Assembly (NCBI RefSeq): GCF_048564905.1
Contig: NC_133006.1
Location: 28,455,501 to 28,519,500 of the forward strand
Length of the DNA: 64,000 nt
From: Vicugna pacos
Taxonomy: Eukaryota; Chordata; Mammalia; Artiodactyla; Camelidae
Direction of reading: 5' to 3'
Part shown: piece by piece, positions 1 through 11,700 of the stretch
Position numbering within the stretch: position 1 is the stretch's first letter
Layout of the letters: each line of letters starts with the position of its first letter
Program-made: the position numbers and the translations under genes
The notes under the pieces: generated by a model
The model's database searches: none
Seen by the model: the letters and a program-made list of their open reading frames with translations, nothing else
What the model was told of the DNA's origin: nothing

Positions 1-2985
1 GTGGACCTATGAGTATCTGGACTGTTTTCAAAGGATGTGAACCTTTCTCCCTTGAATAAGTCATTCCTGCAGTTTAACAATCTTTACAGTTGGGATGTGC
101 CTTCTCATAAAGAACTTGCTTTTAAAATGGACCAGAGTTTTTCCATTTTGCTGGAAGAAATGGACTACTTTGTATTGTTTGACCACATACTAATGCTTTG
201 GTAGCAAAGGGATTCATTACATGGTGAATGCGCTGGTGAGGGGGAGGATATTTCTTCCCTCCCTCTCCCTAAACTCTGCAATTTCAAATAAGACTGTCTC
301 ACAGATACACTTCTCCTTCCCTTTCGGGTTACAGTACATCACACTAGATGGCAGTAATACCCCAGTTTGGGAGTCCATTTTCCATCTCCCCTGCCCCCAC
401 ACACAACCTTTTCTTGTCCAAAATAATATGGAATAAAACATGCAAATAAAAAATCCGTTCATTTTGTACAAGGTTCATTCAGAAAAGCTGATATACAATT
501 AAAGCTGGTGAGGAAAAAAAATACGTTAAATGATATTGAAAACTCAGGAGCTGTGGGGTTTTTTCGAGGAGGGTGGGGGTAGATCCTATGGTTTATTTCT
601 TTGTTTGTTACTGTTTTTCAGATATAGTTTAATTACAAAAGGAAATTTGTTGGACCAAAAATCTAAGCTTTGGTGGGAAGGTAAAAGTATATTTCTGAGG
701 GAAAAAAACGAATTCAGCCCTGCCAGTGGCTTGTGCTTTTTCAAATCCTATGCTTCTTCCAGCAGATTGACTATGCTTTTATGCAACATTAACCTGGATT
801 TTCTAGACAGAAACCATCAGATGCAAGCTCAGAGCCCTATGTGTATTGGCCATTAACAGCGAGTAGAGTGATTGGAAGGAAAACAAAACCAAAGCAAAAG
901 CTCCTGGTACAATGAAGACCCCTTTTCATTGTGTTTGTGTAAACCTGGAGATCTGCTGAGGATTTGGAGGGAGACAAATCCAGTTTCTGTAAAATATTCT
1001 TAGCCAGCTAACCCAGAGCCGGAGAGTGCCCTACTAAGGGGGAGCCATCCGAGAAAAACATATGCCAGAAACGGCCCTACTCTGATTCCACAAATTCACT
1101 TTGCACACAAAGTAGTAAAAAGGTAAAAATGTTTTTATGGAAACAAACTTGTGAAACATTTAACTTGCTATTACAGGAACATTATTTTTTCCCTCTCACA
1201 GTTCACAGCCCTAGGCTTTATACTGGAATTCTTAGGTACTCTGCTCTCATTTTAAAGAAAGCATGTAATCTCCTTTTAAAGGTTACTGCACGGAAAACTG
1301 AAGCAGCATCATAAGGAGCAGCGTGAATTCATGAGCAAATATGCAGAATGTTACTCAGCCTGCATGTGAAAATGCTTAATGCATTATTTATAGATGTTGT
1401 TTTACCACGGAGATGAAGGTTATGCATTGGACTCCCGGGCAATGGGTCAAGTCTTGAGAGGCCATCCTGATAATCCTGGCTGACAGTTTCTTGGATGGAG
1501 TTAGTGAACTTTAAGTAGATGTGTTTTCCAACTTGGAACAGTGAAAAAAAATTTTTTTAATTAGCTAACTACTCATTTATCCAACTTGATCACAACTCAT
1601 TAATTTTGATCAGAAACAGTGCGTGGGGTTGGGAGGTGTTGCCATGTTCACATTCTCTCTCCCTAAATTCTATGAATCATTCTAATAAGAGAAATATGCA
1701 ATTACCCTTGTCTTGTACCCTTCACCAATGATGTTTCCATATATTCTAGTGTCTGGAGTCAAGTGGACTCAGTAATAGTGTGACTTATAAAGAAATACTG
1801 GCCTTTTAGGACATTTATGTTAGAATTTCCAATGGAAAATTATTTCTAAATATTTCTAAATGATTTTCAAAATTTATGTATATAGTATTATGGAATATAT
1901 TGTACCTAATATTACAGAATTCCATACCTTTAAGTTGTTACCTATACTGGGCCCTTTTGTTGTATGTGCCTCCCTTGAGATCCCCTGTATAACACAGAAG
2001 ATCTAGTTCTGCCTGTTCAAGTAATCTTGGACATGATATTGAGGTCCTGACCTCTTCCAGCGTTAAACAGGCAGTGGCATATGGTGGGAAGATTAGGGGG
2101 AGTGGGCTACCCCTGTGCAGGCAATAAGGGGGTACGTTGTTCTACAAAGAATTTAGAAACAATAGGAAACCTTGCTAAAAATAGGTCTGTTTTTTTTTAT
2201 CATCATCATGCACCAGCAGCTCTAAACAATGTCAGTAATAAAATAGTCCTCCACACAAAGCAGATCCTGCCTTCTCCTTGTCTCCCCTTGAAGGTGGCTG
2301 AAAAAGGGAAGGTTTTTGATGCTATCATATGAACTCAAGGGGACTATATTTTCTACTTAGGCATATAGATAAAACAAAGCAAAACAAAAGCACAAAAGTC
2401 CTTTCATCCTTCCTTTTCATAATCTTTCCCACTTCTAGCCTCCCTCTCTTTCCTTCAGTGTTGATTTGAAAGTTTCACCAAATTGAAGGATTCATATATT
2501 ATTCTTGTGAGCATGAAGCATTTTTTGGCAATTAGTATTTTCCATGAATACTGAATATTTTTGAATTGATCTGGGCCATCCTCGAAAATCTTTCCTCTTT
2601 TCCATCTTTCCTTACATCCAGGAGCAGTAGACTGGAAAATAGTCAACATAACAGAAATCCTTCATATTAACAAAATACTACAAAATCAAGCCATTCAGAA
2701 GTGTCCCTATTTAATAGGCAGTAGAATCCAGGATAATAAGAGGTGGCAAAAGGGCTTTCTGTGGGAGGACAACTGGCAAGAGCGTATCTCCAAAGCCCAT
2801 GGGACTCAGGATAGTCCTCAGCAAGCATCTTAGGACATCTCTGTTTAGATGAAACACCTCTGCATCAGGATGTTTCTAGGCCAACTTAAAAGATCACTGT
2901 TTGAATTATAGTAAAACCAGTGTATGAATGGAAAGCAGTTTTGCCATCATTTGTCCATCCTGGAAAGGTATATGAGTAAACTCCA
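1..2985. other. Repeat-poor intergenic/intronic DNA
   Basis: I see no gene and no recognisable transposon in this stretch. Reading frames are 108 codons or shorter, lack recognisable domains and look like chance frames. The segment at about 1290-1520 has the texture of a conserved non-coding element: no simple repeats, and several homeodomain- and octamer-like words around 'atgcttaatgcattattt'. That is an inference from appearance only. Confidence 0.6.
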
Positions 2986-2987
2986 TG

Positions 2988-3230
2988 ATTAAAAGCACAG
3001 ATTTTCAAGTCAGAAAACCTAGAGTTTTAGTCCTGCCCCCCCCCCCTTACTGAATGTATGACATTGCTTAAGTTCTTCTTTAAGACTTGGTTCTCTCATC
3101 TGCTAAACTGGTGTAAAAATAGTAATAATAATGGCGTATTATGGGGTTACCATGAGGTTTAAATGATACAATGTAAGTAATATGTTTACCTCAGCTCTTG
3201 GCACAGAGAATACTTTCAGTGCTTCTCCAC
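2988..3230 (+). mobile_element. MIR SINE
   Basis: A diverged but nearly full-length MIR, an ancient tRNA-derived mammalian SINE. Visible landmarks in order are a 5' part with a tRNA-like 'agtcctgcc' region, the core 'ggttctctcatctgctaaa' (MIR: ctcagtttcctcatctgtaaaa), the 'aataataatggcgtatta' stretch, 'ggtttaaatgataca', and the end 'ctcttggcacagagaatac'. A run of about 11 C interrupts the 5' half at roughly 3037. Inactive. Confidence 0.85.
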
Positions 3231-4032
3231 TATTTGATTCCACATAGAGTGTTATGTGCACAGTGGATAATAGAATAATACTTCTCTTTGGCCTACAACT
3301 AGCTACCAGTTAAGTCAGTTGTGGGTTCATAAGCAAATGATCACTCTTGCTCCTCATCTTACCTTTATATATTTACTTCCTTTCTCACTTATCAGTCCCA
3401 ATTATTTAGTCCCGCTCTGGCAAGGTATCCCATGCCCTCTCACCAGTGTATAAATAATAGTATTATACTCCTAACATGAGTGGTGAATTTTCACCAGAGA
3501 AAGAAAAAAAAGAAAGATCAGTATTGCCTAAAGTAAGAGAAATTTCTATGAGAAGGTAAAACCTTGATGTCACTCTCACAGAAGAGACTGGGTTTGAAGA
3601 GAGGGGAGAAGAAAGATGGTTCTACTCAGGGTTGGAGGAAAGGCATGAGCAAAGAAAAGGAGACAGGGAGAGACTGGGCACCAAATGAGGAAGGAACCGG
3701 CATCACTGGTGGTGGGGAGAAGTGTCATGAGTAGATCAGGTTGGATAGGGAGTCAAGGCTGATCATACAGATGATGGACAAAAATCTACGACTTAAAGCA
3801 GGAAGCCACTTGGGATTTGAGATTCAGGGTTGGGGCTGAAACGCAGGGTGAAAGCTGGGGCTAGAGTCAGAGCTAGAAGTGCTGATTAGGGTTTGAAACT
3901 GCAGCTGTGGTTGGGGTTAGGTTTGGGGGCCACTCATGCAGAAAAGTGAAAATGTATATGTGGATAGATGCACACATTTCAGAGGATGCAAAGCCCTTGG
4001 AGCTAATCAGTGAATTTCTGTTTAAGAGTCTC
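3231..4032. other. Purine-rich unannotated DNA
   Basis: No gene seen. Bases 3480-3760 are rich in A and G and resemble the eroded 'gagaa..ggcatgagcaaag' type of ancient LINE 3' sequence, but I cannot name a family. Bases 3830-3925 hold loose, irregular 'ggggctag/gggttagg' words without a fixed period. Confidence 0.4.
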
Positions 4033-4090
4033 AGTCTGTCTGTCTGTCAGTCTGTCTCTCTCTCCAATATATGTGTGTGTGTATATAAAT
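4033..4090 (+). repeat. Compound TCTG/TC/TG simple repeat
   Basis: A short compound microsatellite: interrupted TCTG units, a TC run, then TG/TATA. It accounts for the low-complexity reading frames on both strands here, so those frames are not genes. Confidence 0.85.
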
Positions 4091-4199
4091 ATAAACATAT
4101 GAAATATAATATATGTATTCATATACTTATAGTCAAAGCAATGACTGGTCCTATTATAGGAAATGCTGTCTATTTGTTTGCTAAACTGAATAATAGAAG

Positions 4200-4275
4200 T
4201 AACTAACACTTACTAAACTCAGGCACAGTGGTGAACGTTTCATATATGTTATCTAGTTGAATTTAAATCTAGTGG
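4200..4275 (-). mobile_element. MIR 3'-end fragment, inverted
   Basis: The text 'aacacttactaaactcaggcac', followed by 'catatatgttatctagttga', matches the reverse complement of the MIR 3' end (consensus reads acttactatgtgccaggcac and then ttatctcatttaat). It is short and diverged. Confidence 0.45.
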
Positions 4276-4744
4276 AAAGGAAAGAGAGCGATTATAGTTG
4301 GGATGGAAAGGAGACTGGGATCAAGGAAACCAGCTAACAATCTGTTACCAAAATCCAAATTTGAATTGATAAAGCTCTGGAGTACGTACGGTAAATAGAA
4401 GTAGAAATGGAAAGGAAGAAGGAAAATGTGAAAATATTAGAAAAGGAGACATGATATCACTTTGAAAGAGACCAGGTAGAAGAGTTTTTAGAGAGGGAAC
4501 TTTGGAAGATGTTTGTAAATTTAATACCTTGGCAGGGTGGGCTACAGGAATAAGAGAGGTAACAAAATGTTGTAAACTACAATATGTTTAATCAAGGGTG
4601 GGGCGGGGAGAGTGGATTGGAGGATGTCATTGTGAGAAACTGTGATGTTGGGTCTGACGCTGGGGGAAAATGTCTGCTAAAAGCCACTGCATATAAGTTA
4701 CCAGAATTGTATCATTCACATCCTTAGACTTAGATCTACAGCAG

Positions 4745-4956
4745 AGATGATATTTCTCTTCATAAAGAACTAGATAATAAATATTTTAGGCCCATGGGCC
4801 ATAGGTTATCTGTTGCAACTGAACTCTGCTGTGGTAGCAAAAAAAAAAAAAACAGCCATAGGTAATACATGTAAAATGGGTGTAGCTGTGTCTCAATAAA
4901 ACTTTATTTACAAAACCAGGCAAGCAGCCCCTAGGCTATAGTTTGCTAATCTGTAA
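4745..4956 (+). mobile_element. hAT-Charlie-type MITE (MER33/MER58-like)
   Basis: A non-autonomous hAT relic. Landmarks are 'aactagataataaatatttt' and 'aggcccatgggcca' (family: ccagatagtaaatattttaggctttgtgggcca), 'gttgcaactgaactctgc', 'cagccataggtaatac', 'caataaaactttatttaca' and the terminal 'tatagtttgctaatctg' (family: gtagtttgccgacccctg). A poly(A) run of about 14 bases sits in the middle. The 5' terminal repeat is eroded. The exact subfamily name is from memory and uncertain, but the element class is clear. Confidence 0.8.
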
Positions 4957-5029
4957 TCTAGAGGGTTACTCTGATTTCTTTATATTTATTTCCAGGAGAA
5001 TTAAGCTAAGGGGAAATAGAGAAGAAACT

Positions 5030-5110
5030 AACATTGATTGACTATGTATTATGTTCCAGAATGTGTTCTAGGCAGTATATATTCACACAGTTATCTATTC
5101 CCCTCCCTAG
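5030..5110 (-). mobile_element. MIR fragment, inverted (possible)
   Basis: The words 'tgactatgtattatgttcc' and 'gtgttctaggcagt' resemble the reverse complement of the MIR 3' end ('actatgtgccaggcactgttctaggc'). It ends just before the inverted repeat at 5171. Confidence 0.4.
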
Positions 5111-5170
5111 TATTAGCAACTTATCCAAGACAGTTTTATCTCTCAGGAAAATAACTTCAATACCCTTGTT

Positions 5171-5325
5171 CCTGATTCTGCTTTGCTTGTACACCTCCTC
5201 AAGTCATTCTGCCAGAATGGTTTTTAAAAACATAGTCATGCCAAATTTTTTTCTACTAATGTTGAACATACAAGACCACTCTGGCAGAGTGAATTGAGGA
5301 GGTATACAGGCAAAGCAGAATCAGG
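5171..5325. repeat. 50-bp inverted repeat forming a strong hairpin
   Basis: The left arm is 5171-5220, the loop 5221-5275 (55 nt) and the right arm 5276-5325. The two 50-base arms match at 45 positions as reverse complements. Two of the five differences would be G-U pairs in RNA, so 47 of 50 positions could pair. The arm begins 'cctgattctgctttgc' and ends 'tctgccagaatgg'. The symmetry has no gaps. It could be a local inverted duplication, possibly of L2-derived sequence, a fold-back MITE, or a long primary-microRNA-like hairpin. I do not recognise the sequence as a named family. Confidence 0.85.
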
Positions 5326-5429
5326 CATGAGGCTGTTGAAGTCATTTTGATGCCAAATGTTTAAAGAAAGAATAACACTAATTCCATTAAATTTCTTCAG
5401 GAAGACAGAAGAGAAGGGGTCAGTTTCTA

Positions 5430-6065
5430 ATTCATGTTATAAGGTCTACATTACTCTGATGTCAAAACCAGACCAAGACAGTAGGAAAACAACAGAACAA
5501 TATCTCTCATTAGCATAGACACAAAAATTAGCAACAAAATCTTAGCAAATTGAATCTAATAACATATAACACAGATAATACACTAATATCAAGTGGAACT
5601 TATTCCGAGAATGCAAGGGTGTATCGATATGTTAAAAATCATACAAAGTAATCTACAAATTAAGATTCAAAAGAAGCAAAAGCACATGACCATATCCATT
5701 GATGCAGAAAAAACATTTTACAGAACTCAACACTCATTCATTATACAATCTCTCAGAAAATTTGGAATGGAAGGGGACACCCTCAGTCCAATAAAAGGCA
5801 TCTACAGAAACCCTAGGGCTAAAATGCTTATTGGTGGAAGCTTGAATGCTGTCTTTCTTAGAGAACAAGTTAAGGATGTCCATTCCTCCCATTCGTGTTT
5901 ATGTTAGTGGAATCCTAGCCAGTACAACAAGGCAATAAAACAAAATAAAATTCATACAGATCAGGAAGAAAAAGGTTTTGGTCACTATTTGAAGATGGCA
6001 ATCATATTTCCATATTCTAGCAATGCATAATTGTCAACTGATACTAAAATATTATTCAGAATTCC
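5430..6065 (+). mobile_element. Old L1 fragment, ORF2 reverse transcriptase region
   Basis: Part of L1 ORF2. The frame at 5593-5907 reads 'MELIPRMQGCID', 'MTISIDAEKTFYRTQHSF' and 'RKFGMEGDTLSPIKGIYRN', which correspond to the L1 palm/fingers motifs GFIPGMQGW, MIISIDAEKAFDKIQ and LGIDGTYFKIIRAIY. Upstream nucleotides 5455-5590 ('agaacaatatctctcatta', 'caaaatcttagcaaat') continue the match in other frames. Downstream 5905-6060 continues it ('ctagccagtacaacaagg'). Multiple frame changes and the lack of both ends show a dead, L1M-age copy. Confidence 0.85.
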
Positions 6066-6071
6066 TTCTCT

Positions 6072-6340
6072 TATGCTTCAAATTAGCCAATAAGTGACCT
6101 TAAGAAACCCCAGACTTCTCATCCCCCCAGCCTAATTAAGGCAGAGCCCCAGGTTTGCAATCCCTCTCTCTGCCTGTGAGTTCACTACATGACTTTCAGG
6201 CGTGCCAGGTATCCTGCAGAACCTGTGAGTAATACGACTGTTCCTCCAAGTTCCCAGATGAGTTTTTGCTGAAGTGCTTCTCGCAATCAGAACAAGAACC
6301 ACAACACCGGCCCCAGTGGGGGAAACGTCTGTGAGGGCTC
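6072..6340 (+). mobile_element. LTR-like segment, unassigned fossil
   Basis: A GC-richer block lies exactly between the L1 fragment and the L2. It contains a CCAAT-box-like 'attagccaataag', a 'cctaattaagg' word where an LTR poly(A) signal could lie, and 'tctctgcctgtgagttcac', which is reminiscent of the R/U5 part of class I retrovirus LTRs. I cannot assign a family or exact ends. It may instead be unrelated unique DNA. No internal retroviral sequence is visible. Confidence 0.35.
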
Positions 6341-6389
6341 ACCATGTGTAATATGGGCCCGGGCATTCCTAGCTGGGAACATTACCATC

Positions 6390-7280
6390 CATAGGCTGAG
6401 ACTGACATGCCATTGGTCGAGCCCAAAACTAGAGTCATCCTTGGTTTTGCTCTTTCTCTCCCACCTTTGCCTAATCGGTTAGAAAAACCTATCAGATCAC
6501 ACCCAGAATCTGACTGCTTCTCCCCTCCTTTGCTGTTATCACCACAGGCACCATCATCTCTTGTCTCAACTGTTACAAAAGACTTTTGAGCTGGCCCCCA
6601 TACTTCTGCACTTTCTTGCTCTATCGTCTAATCCATACAGTTACCAACAGCATCAACTTGACAGTTAAAATAGATTGTATTGATCCTTGACTCAAACTCT
6701 TCAAATGAGCTTCTCATCTCACTTAGAGTATAAACCAAAATCATGACCATGAGGTTAAAAGGTCCTGCATGATCTGATCTGGCCTCCACCCTCACGCTGC
6801 TTTCAAATCCTCTCTCTCTCTCTCCTTGACTCCTTTCCAGTCCCATGTCATTTCTTGATATTTTTGAACATGCCAGATATACTCTAGCCTCCCAGTTTTT
6901 GCACTGCTGTTTCTAGTGCTAGAAACTGTTTTCAACCAGAGCTCAAAAAATTCCTTTCTTCACTTCCTTCTGGTCTCTGCTAATACAATATCATAGCAGA
7001 GAGACTTTTTCTAACCACCTTATTTTTAAAAACATCCTGCCCATCCCTGGCATTCCCAACTCCTCCTACCTGCTTTATCTTTTCCTTTTTTTTTTTTTGG
7101 CACATACAGCCTACTAATGAATTATAGATTTTGTCCTTTATTAAGTTATTCCATGAGTAGAAATCAACTTTCATGACGGCAGAGATTTTGTCTGTTTTGT
7201 TGTTGGCTCTATCTCCAAAACCTAGAACAGTCCCTGCCATACCATAGGTACTCAATACATAAATGTTTAATGAATACATT
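6390..7280 (+). mobile_element. L2 LINE, 3' part to the terminal end
   Basis: A 5'-truncated L2 reaching its 3' end. In order: 'cccaaaactagagtcatcc', 'ctcatctcacttagagtat', 'ggtcctgcatgatctgatct' (L2: ggccctgcatgatctggcc), 'catgccagatatactctag', 'tttgcactgctgtttc', then the diagnostic end 'gacggcagagattttgtctg', 'ctagaacagtccctgcca', 'ggtactcaatacataaatg'. An A/T-rich patch at about 7080-7110 interrupts it. No open ORF2 remains. It is of early-mammalian age. Confidence 0.9.
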
Positions 7281-7284
7281 TTAT

Positions 7285-8262
7285 GTAGGCATAGCCTCGA
7301 TATCCAACCCAGAATCTATAAATATGCTTGAAAATCAATGAAGTTCTGCTTTCTATGAATATAAGTTTTGGAAAGGACTTTTTATAAATAATTTAGATTG
7401 TATAAAGGATTACTATTATTATTCCTTTCATGTCTTTAAGATAGGCCAATATTTTTTTGTCCATCCCTCCAAAGTTCTTTCTAGGGTAAATTCTTTATGA
7501 AACTCCAAAATGCATTGTTCATCATTTTATCTTGTATGATTTATCATGATTATACTTAGAGTCTAGATTCCATGCTCAACATGCCATCTATTTTTTTCTT
7601 AGTCCTATTCCAAAAATAAATAAATTCTACTTAAAGATTGTACTAGGTTTTGCCATATGTTCCAACTAGCCAGTTTTAATGCAAGTATACATAACTCAAG
7701 GAGAAAACAATATTTTGGATTTTTTTCCCCATTTAACTGTCCTATTGTAGCTTGGATTACCAAGATCATGCATTTCCTTTTAAAAAGGAGTTGCCAAGTA
7801 TTTACTACAAACACCTGTTTCTTTTTTAATCAATTCAAAGACAATTATAAAACTTAAAGTCATAATTGACAATTGTTATATTATAAAGAACTTGTGTTGA
7901 GAGTCTATAACAGCCTGGGTAGCCTTTTACTTTTATATAGCAAATCAAAATAAGACAGGGGATTAGAGTACCTAAGTAAGTTTATGTAAGAGCCATGATA
8001 GGGTTCATCTCTTATTGATAATGAGACTACTACAGTAAATAAATTAAGACCAAAAAACCCCCTAATGTTAGCATCCATGATACATCTAATTCTGTAGGAA
8101 ATTACTATCAGCAAAAATGCTTCTTAAGCAAAGAACCATACTGTTTACCCATGAGTTGTCTACAATCTAGGTCATAGGGGAAGCCAAACCCACAACTCCT
8201 ACCACATGACAACAGATGAAAGAGAGACAAATTATTACTGAGTTTGGGGTTCCAAAGCCTTG
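7285..8262. other. Unannotated AT-rich DNA
   Basis: No gene, RNA or repeat was recognised. The overlapping short frames around 7605-7860 and 7905-8114 lie on opposite strands, lack domains and look like chance. Confidence 0.55.
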
Positions 8263-8264
8263 TA

Positions 8265-8700
8265 GGGACATTGGGAACTTGCAGGGAATCCAGAGAAGAG
8301 CCACAGAGATGATTAAAGAGTGTAAAATGGGACCTTTGAGGATAGGTTAAAAGAATTGGGATTATTTAGTTTGGAAGCAAGGATATTTAAAAAGTGGTTT
8401 TATAATAGCTTTAAATAACACACAGTGTTAGTTAATTGATGATGGTAACTAACTACCCTCCAGCATGAGAAGAAATGGACAAAATATACTACCTGAGAGA
8501 TTTGGGTTAAACATATCTATCAGAAGGGGGAGTTTTCAAAGCTCGAAGATAGATGGTCAAAGTATGATACTGTTTTTGGCGGGGGTTATTTAATTTTTTT
8601 AAAATAGAGAAGAGATTCATATAGCTAACATGCAAAGGCAGGAAGTGAAAATAAGTAATTTTTAAGGGCTGAGCACTAGATGACTTCTCGAAACAACTTA
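8265..8700 (+). mobile_element. CR1/L3 LINE 3' relic
   Basis: Matches the mammalian CR1-type (L3) 3' end as I recall it. Landmarks are 'ggaatccagagaagagccac', 'agatgattaaag', 'tgaggataggttaaaagaat', 'tgggattatttagtttggaa', and near the end 'gagcactagatgacttctcg' (family: tggactagatgacctc). Central parts such as the 'agaagggggagttttcaaa' area are strongly diverged. One of the oldest repeats in the window. Confidence 0.7.
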
Positions 8701-11700
8701 CAGGTATGTGACCCTTGGACCTTATTCAACATTTGCCAAGTTTTACAATAGGTTTAGTGCCAATTTTGAATGGAAAATCCTGCACCCTTTCCTCTCATCT
8801 TTAATTTTTATAACACTAATTATCTCTGCAGATTGAAAGTTTAAGTGCTTGGTACTTTGTATCCACTTATAATCAGGCACACCAAACTATCACGAAAGAA
8901 TGCAATGTTTGTTTTCTTTAGGAAGTATTTCAAAGATCATTGGTAGATGATGTATAATCTTCTAGCATATGAAACAGACTGGCAATAAAAATTACTTCCT
9001 CAGGGATACCAATTTACCATGCATTTAGTATCTCCAAATACTTTTTGTAGAAAAAAAAATTGAAGTAACCAGGCTGAATTTCACTTTTTTACTTCTTAAA
9101 TACTAGTCAAAATAAAAGGAATGGTTAATGCAATGATTATGAAAATAAATCTTTCCAGTCCAAAGGCAATAATAATTCAACTGAAAAGCTCACAACAAGG
9201 GATACTCTGACACAGTTCATCTCTCTCAAAGCTTGAATGATGTTTGATTTGTTCCAAACCAAATTTAAAATAGCCTAAGCAAACCCAAATTTATTTTAAA
9301 ACCCAACTCTCATTGTTTGCCATTTCAGTGGGTTTTCTTCTTGGCAACAAAGAGCTTGAAGTCTTAATAAAGTTGGGAACTTACTTAAATGCAGTGACAA
9401 AGAAATTGGGCCAATGCTTAGGAAAACTGTTTGCCAAGAAATTTTGGAACAATTGCATTTTAAGTATTCCATTTAAGAGGTAGAATTGAACTTCTGTGGA
9501 GCAAAACTGCTGTATACGCCTTATCGTTAGAGTGTGCTTTTTCACAATCTTAAATGGAATTAGGTTTCTCATTAATGAAGCAAATAAATCTGAATTTATT
9601 TCCTGAAAAGACAAGATATGGATTCCAGTAATAGTGTTTTAAAACACTCTTGTGTACTTACCTACATTACAGTATTTCAAAGTAATAGGAATCTTGGCCA
9701 TCAAACGTATCTTCATTAATTTCACACTGTGCGAATACAAATAAATAGCTAAGCTTAGTGCAGACTTTTTAAGTCTTTCAACCCCATGCATTTACCTATT
9801 CTTTTAGCTTCATTTACTGTGATGTTGGAACCAGCTATTTGACCACCGTTTGGGGGCATGAATCAAGGCATGTTAGAGATAAAATTGGTATTAATGCATG
9901 AAATTGCTTTCATTTAAGCTGGAAGACAATTTAAAAAAAAAAAGGAAGAAAGAAAATGAAGCACCGTCACTCTCCTTTTACCTGTTTCATATTCATATAT
10001 CTTATGCTTGGATGTAAAGGATAAGTAAAAGGCCACTCAGTGTTAGGGGAGTGAGCTAGTCATGGTGGTCATGGGACGGATGATGCTCCGAGGAGGAAAG
10101 TTTAACTGACTCCTATACTTCTTGTTTACAACCTTCTTTTCTGAAGTCTCCTGTTGCCAAGTTGCAAAAAGAATATTTCTAAGAAAATCGGAAGGTTTAT
10201 TCAACAATACAGATCAATATTGGAGAAGTGGGGCACTTTCTGGATGGAACACCTGCAATGAAAATAACCCATTTAAAGCTACTTTACTATACATTAGTTG
10301 GGACACAAAATAAAAAGACCATCTGGGTAAAATTATGATCACCAGCTTTTTACCTCTGAAGTTTTCAGAGATATGCTCTCCCCACTCAGGCTCCATTCAG
10401 GTAGAAATTAAATTTCCACCCTTATCAGCTGTGCAGGCTTCCGTGGAGTCCTGCCCACAGAGCTTAATCCAGACAGCAGTGTTTTGTCATCCACAAATCT
10501 CTTCTATTCTAATCTTTGAGTGTGTTTAGAAATATGAATGTGGCATTTTCATAGGCCAGGCTGCAAATTGGAGGCATACCATGCAGCAAAAAAATATGAG
10601 CTCATAGGGGAGAAAAAGAGCTTAGGTATTTTATTCTAAATTGACAAATAGGATGTTTCTGATCTCAAAGGAATTCTCTGGCTCACTATTGAATTATTAC
10701 TTTTAAAAATGTTTAACTGAGGAGACAGACCTATATTCAGATCCCCTAGGAAAAAGACTTTCAGTATATTTTCTAATATTCACAGTAAGAATTAGCACCA
10801 CTGAATTCAATGTAATACAAAATGAATTAAGTAAAAAGCCTCTATCCTTGGGAAACTTCTGACAAAGGACATTGATGCAAAATGAAACACAAAGGATAGA
10901 ATGTCACTTGTTCTGTAAGACACTCAGGAGAGACAGCAAGTTGCAGTAATATGTTTAGACTGAAGCATTCCTGAAAAAATGCCAAATATCCTTTTGATAA
11001 GATTTGATTTGGAAGCAATTCAGGTGATACCTAGATGTACAAGGATAGGAATTTAATGCATAGAGAAGAGTGGGGGCACTGCAGGATTATGTTGAAAACA
11101 GGAAGCTTGGAAGATGTATTGAAAGGACTGGAAAATGAGTAAAGGGAAGAAAACGAATGGGCACATAAAAGACAGAAGTATCCAGTCTTCTTCATTACTT
11201 CTCTTAAAATAATGCTTGTATTGTGTGTTTAATCAATGTTTTATGGAGAAGTACAAGGTGGTCATTGATATGTGGAAAATACGTGTTTTGGAGCAAGTCC
11301 TGATGGAAAGATTAGAAGTAAAACTTTCATGCTCTCATTAAAGTCACTTGGGTGGAAAAGTACATTTTAAAACATCACTATCTCCTGGATGCTTTGGGTT
11401 TCTCAATTCACTTGGCATTACCACGTTACAACATCATGAATCTTGTCAGAAGAGCAGTGTTTGTAAGTGTCCAAGGAAGTATGAGTGAGATGCACACACA
11501 CACACATTTTCTATAGTCTAAGAGTTCCTTTTTCATCTATGCCACTTTCAATCACTATTTCTTATTTTCTTTAGAGTAGTTGTGTTAGTTTTTTATTGTA
11601 TATGAATTGAGTTATGAAGATGTAATAGTATATTTATAAGGATGATGTGAGTATAGCTGTATGTAAAAATCTTGGAAATAATTTCTTTGGGAATGTGGTA

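Noticed and set aside
3830-3925. Telomere-like 'gggttagg' words
   Set aside because: Irregular spacing and mixed units; not a telomeric array.
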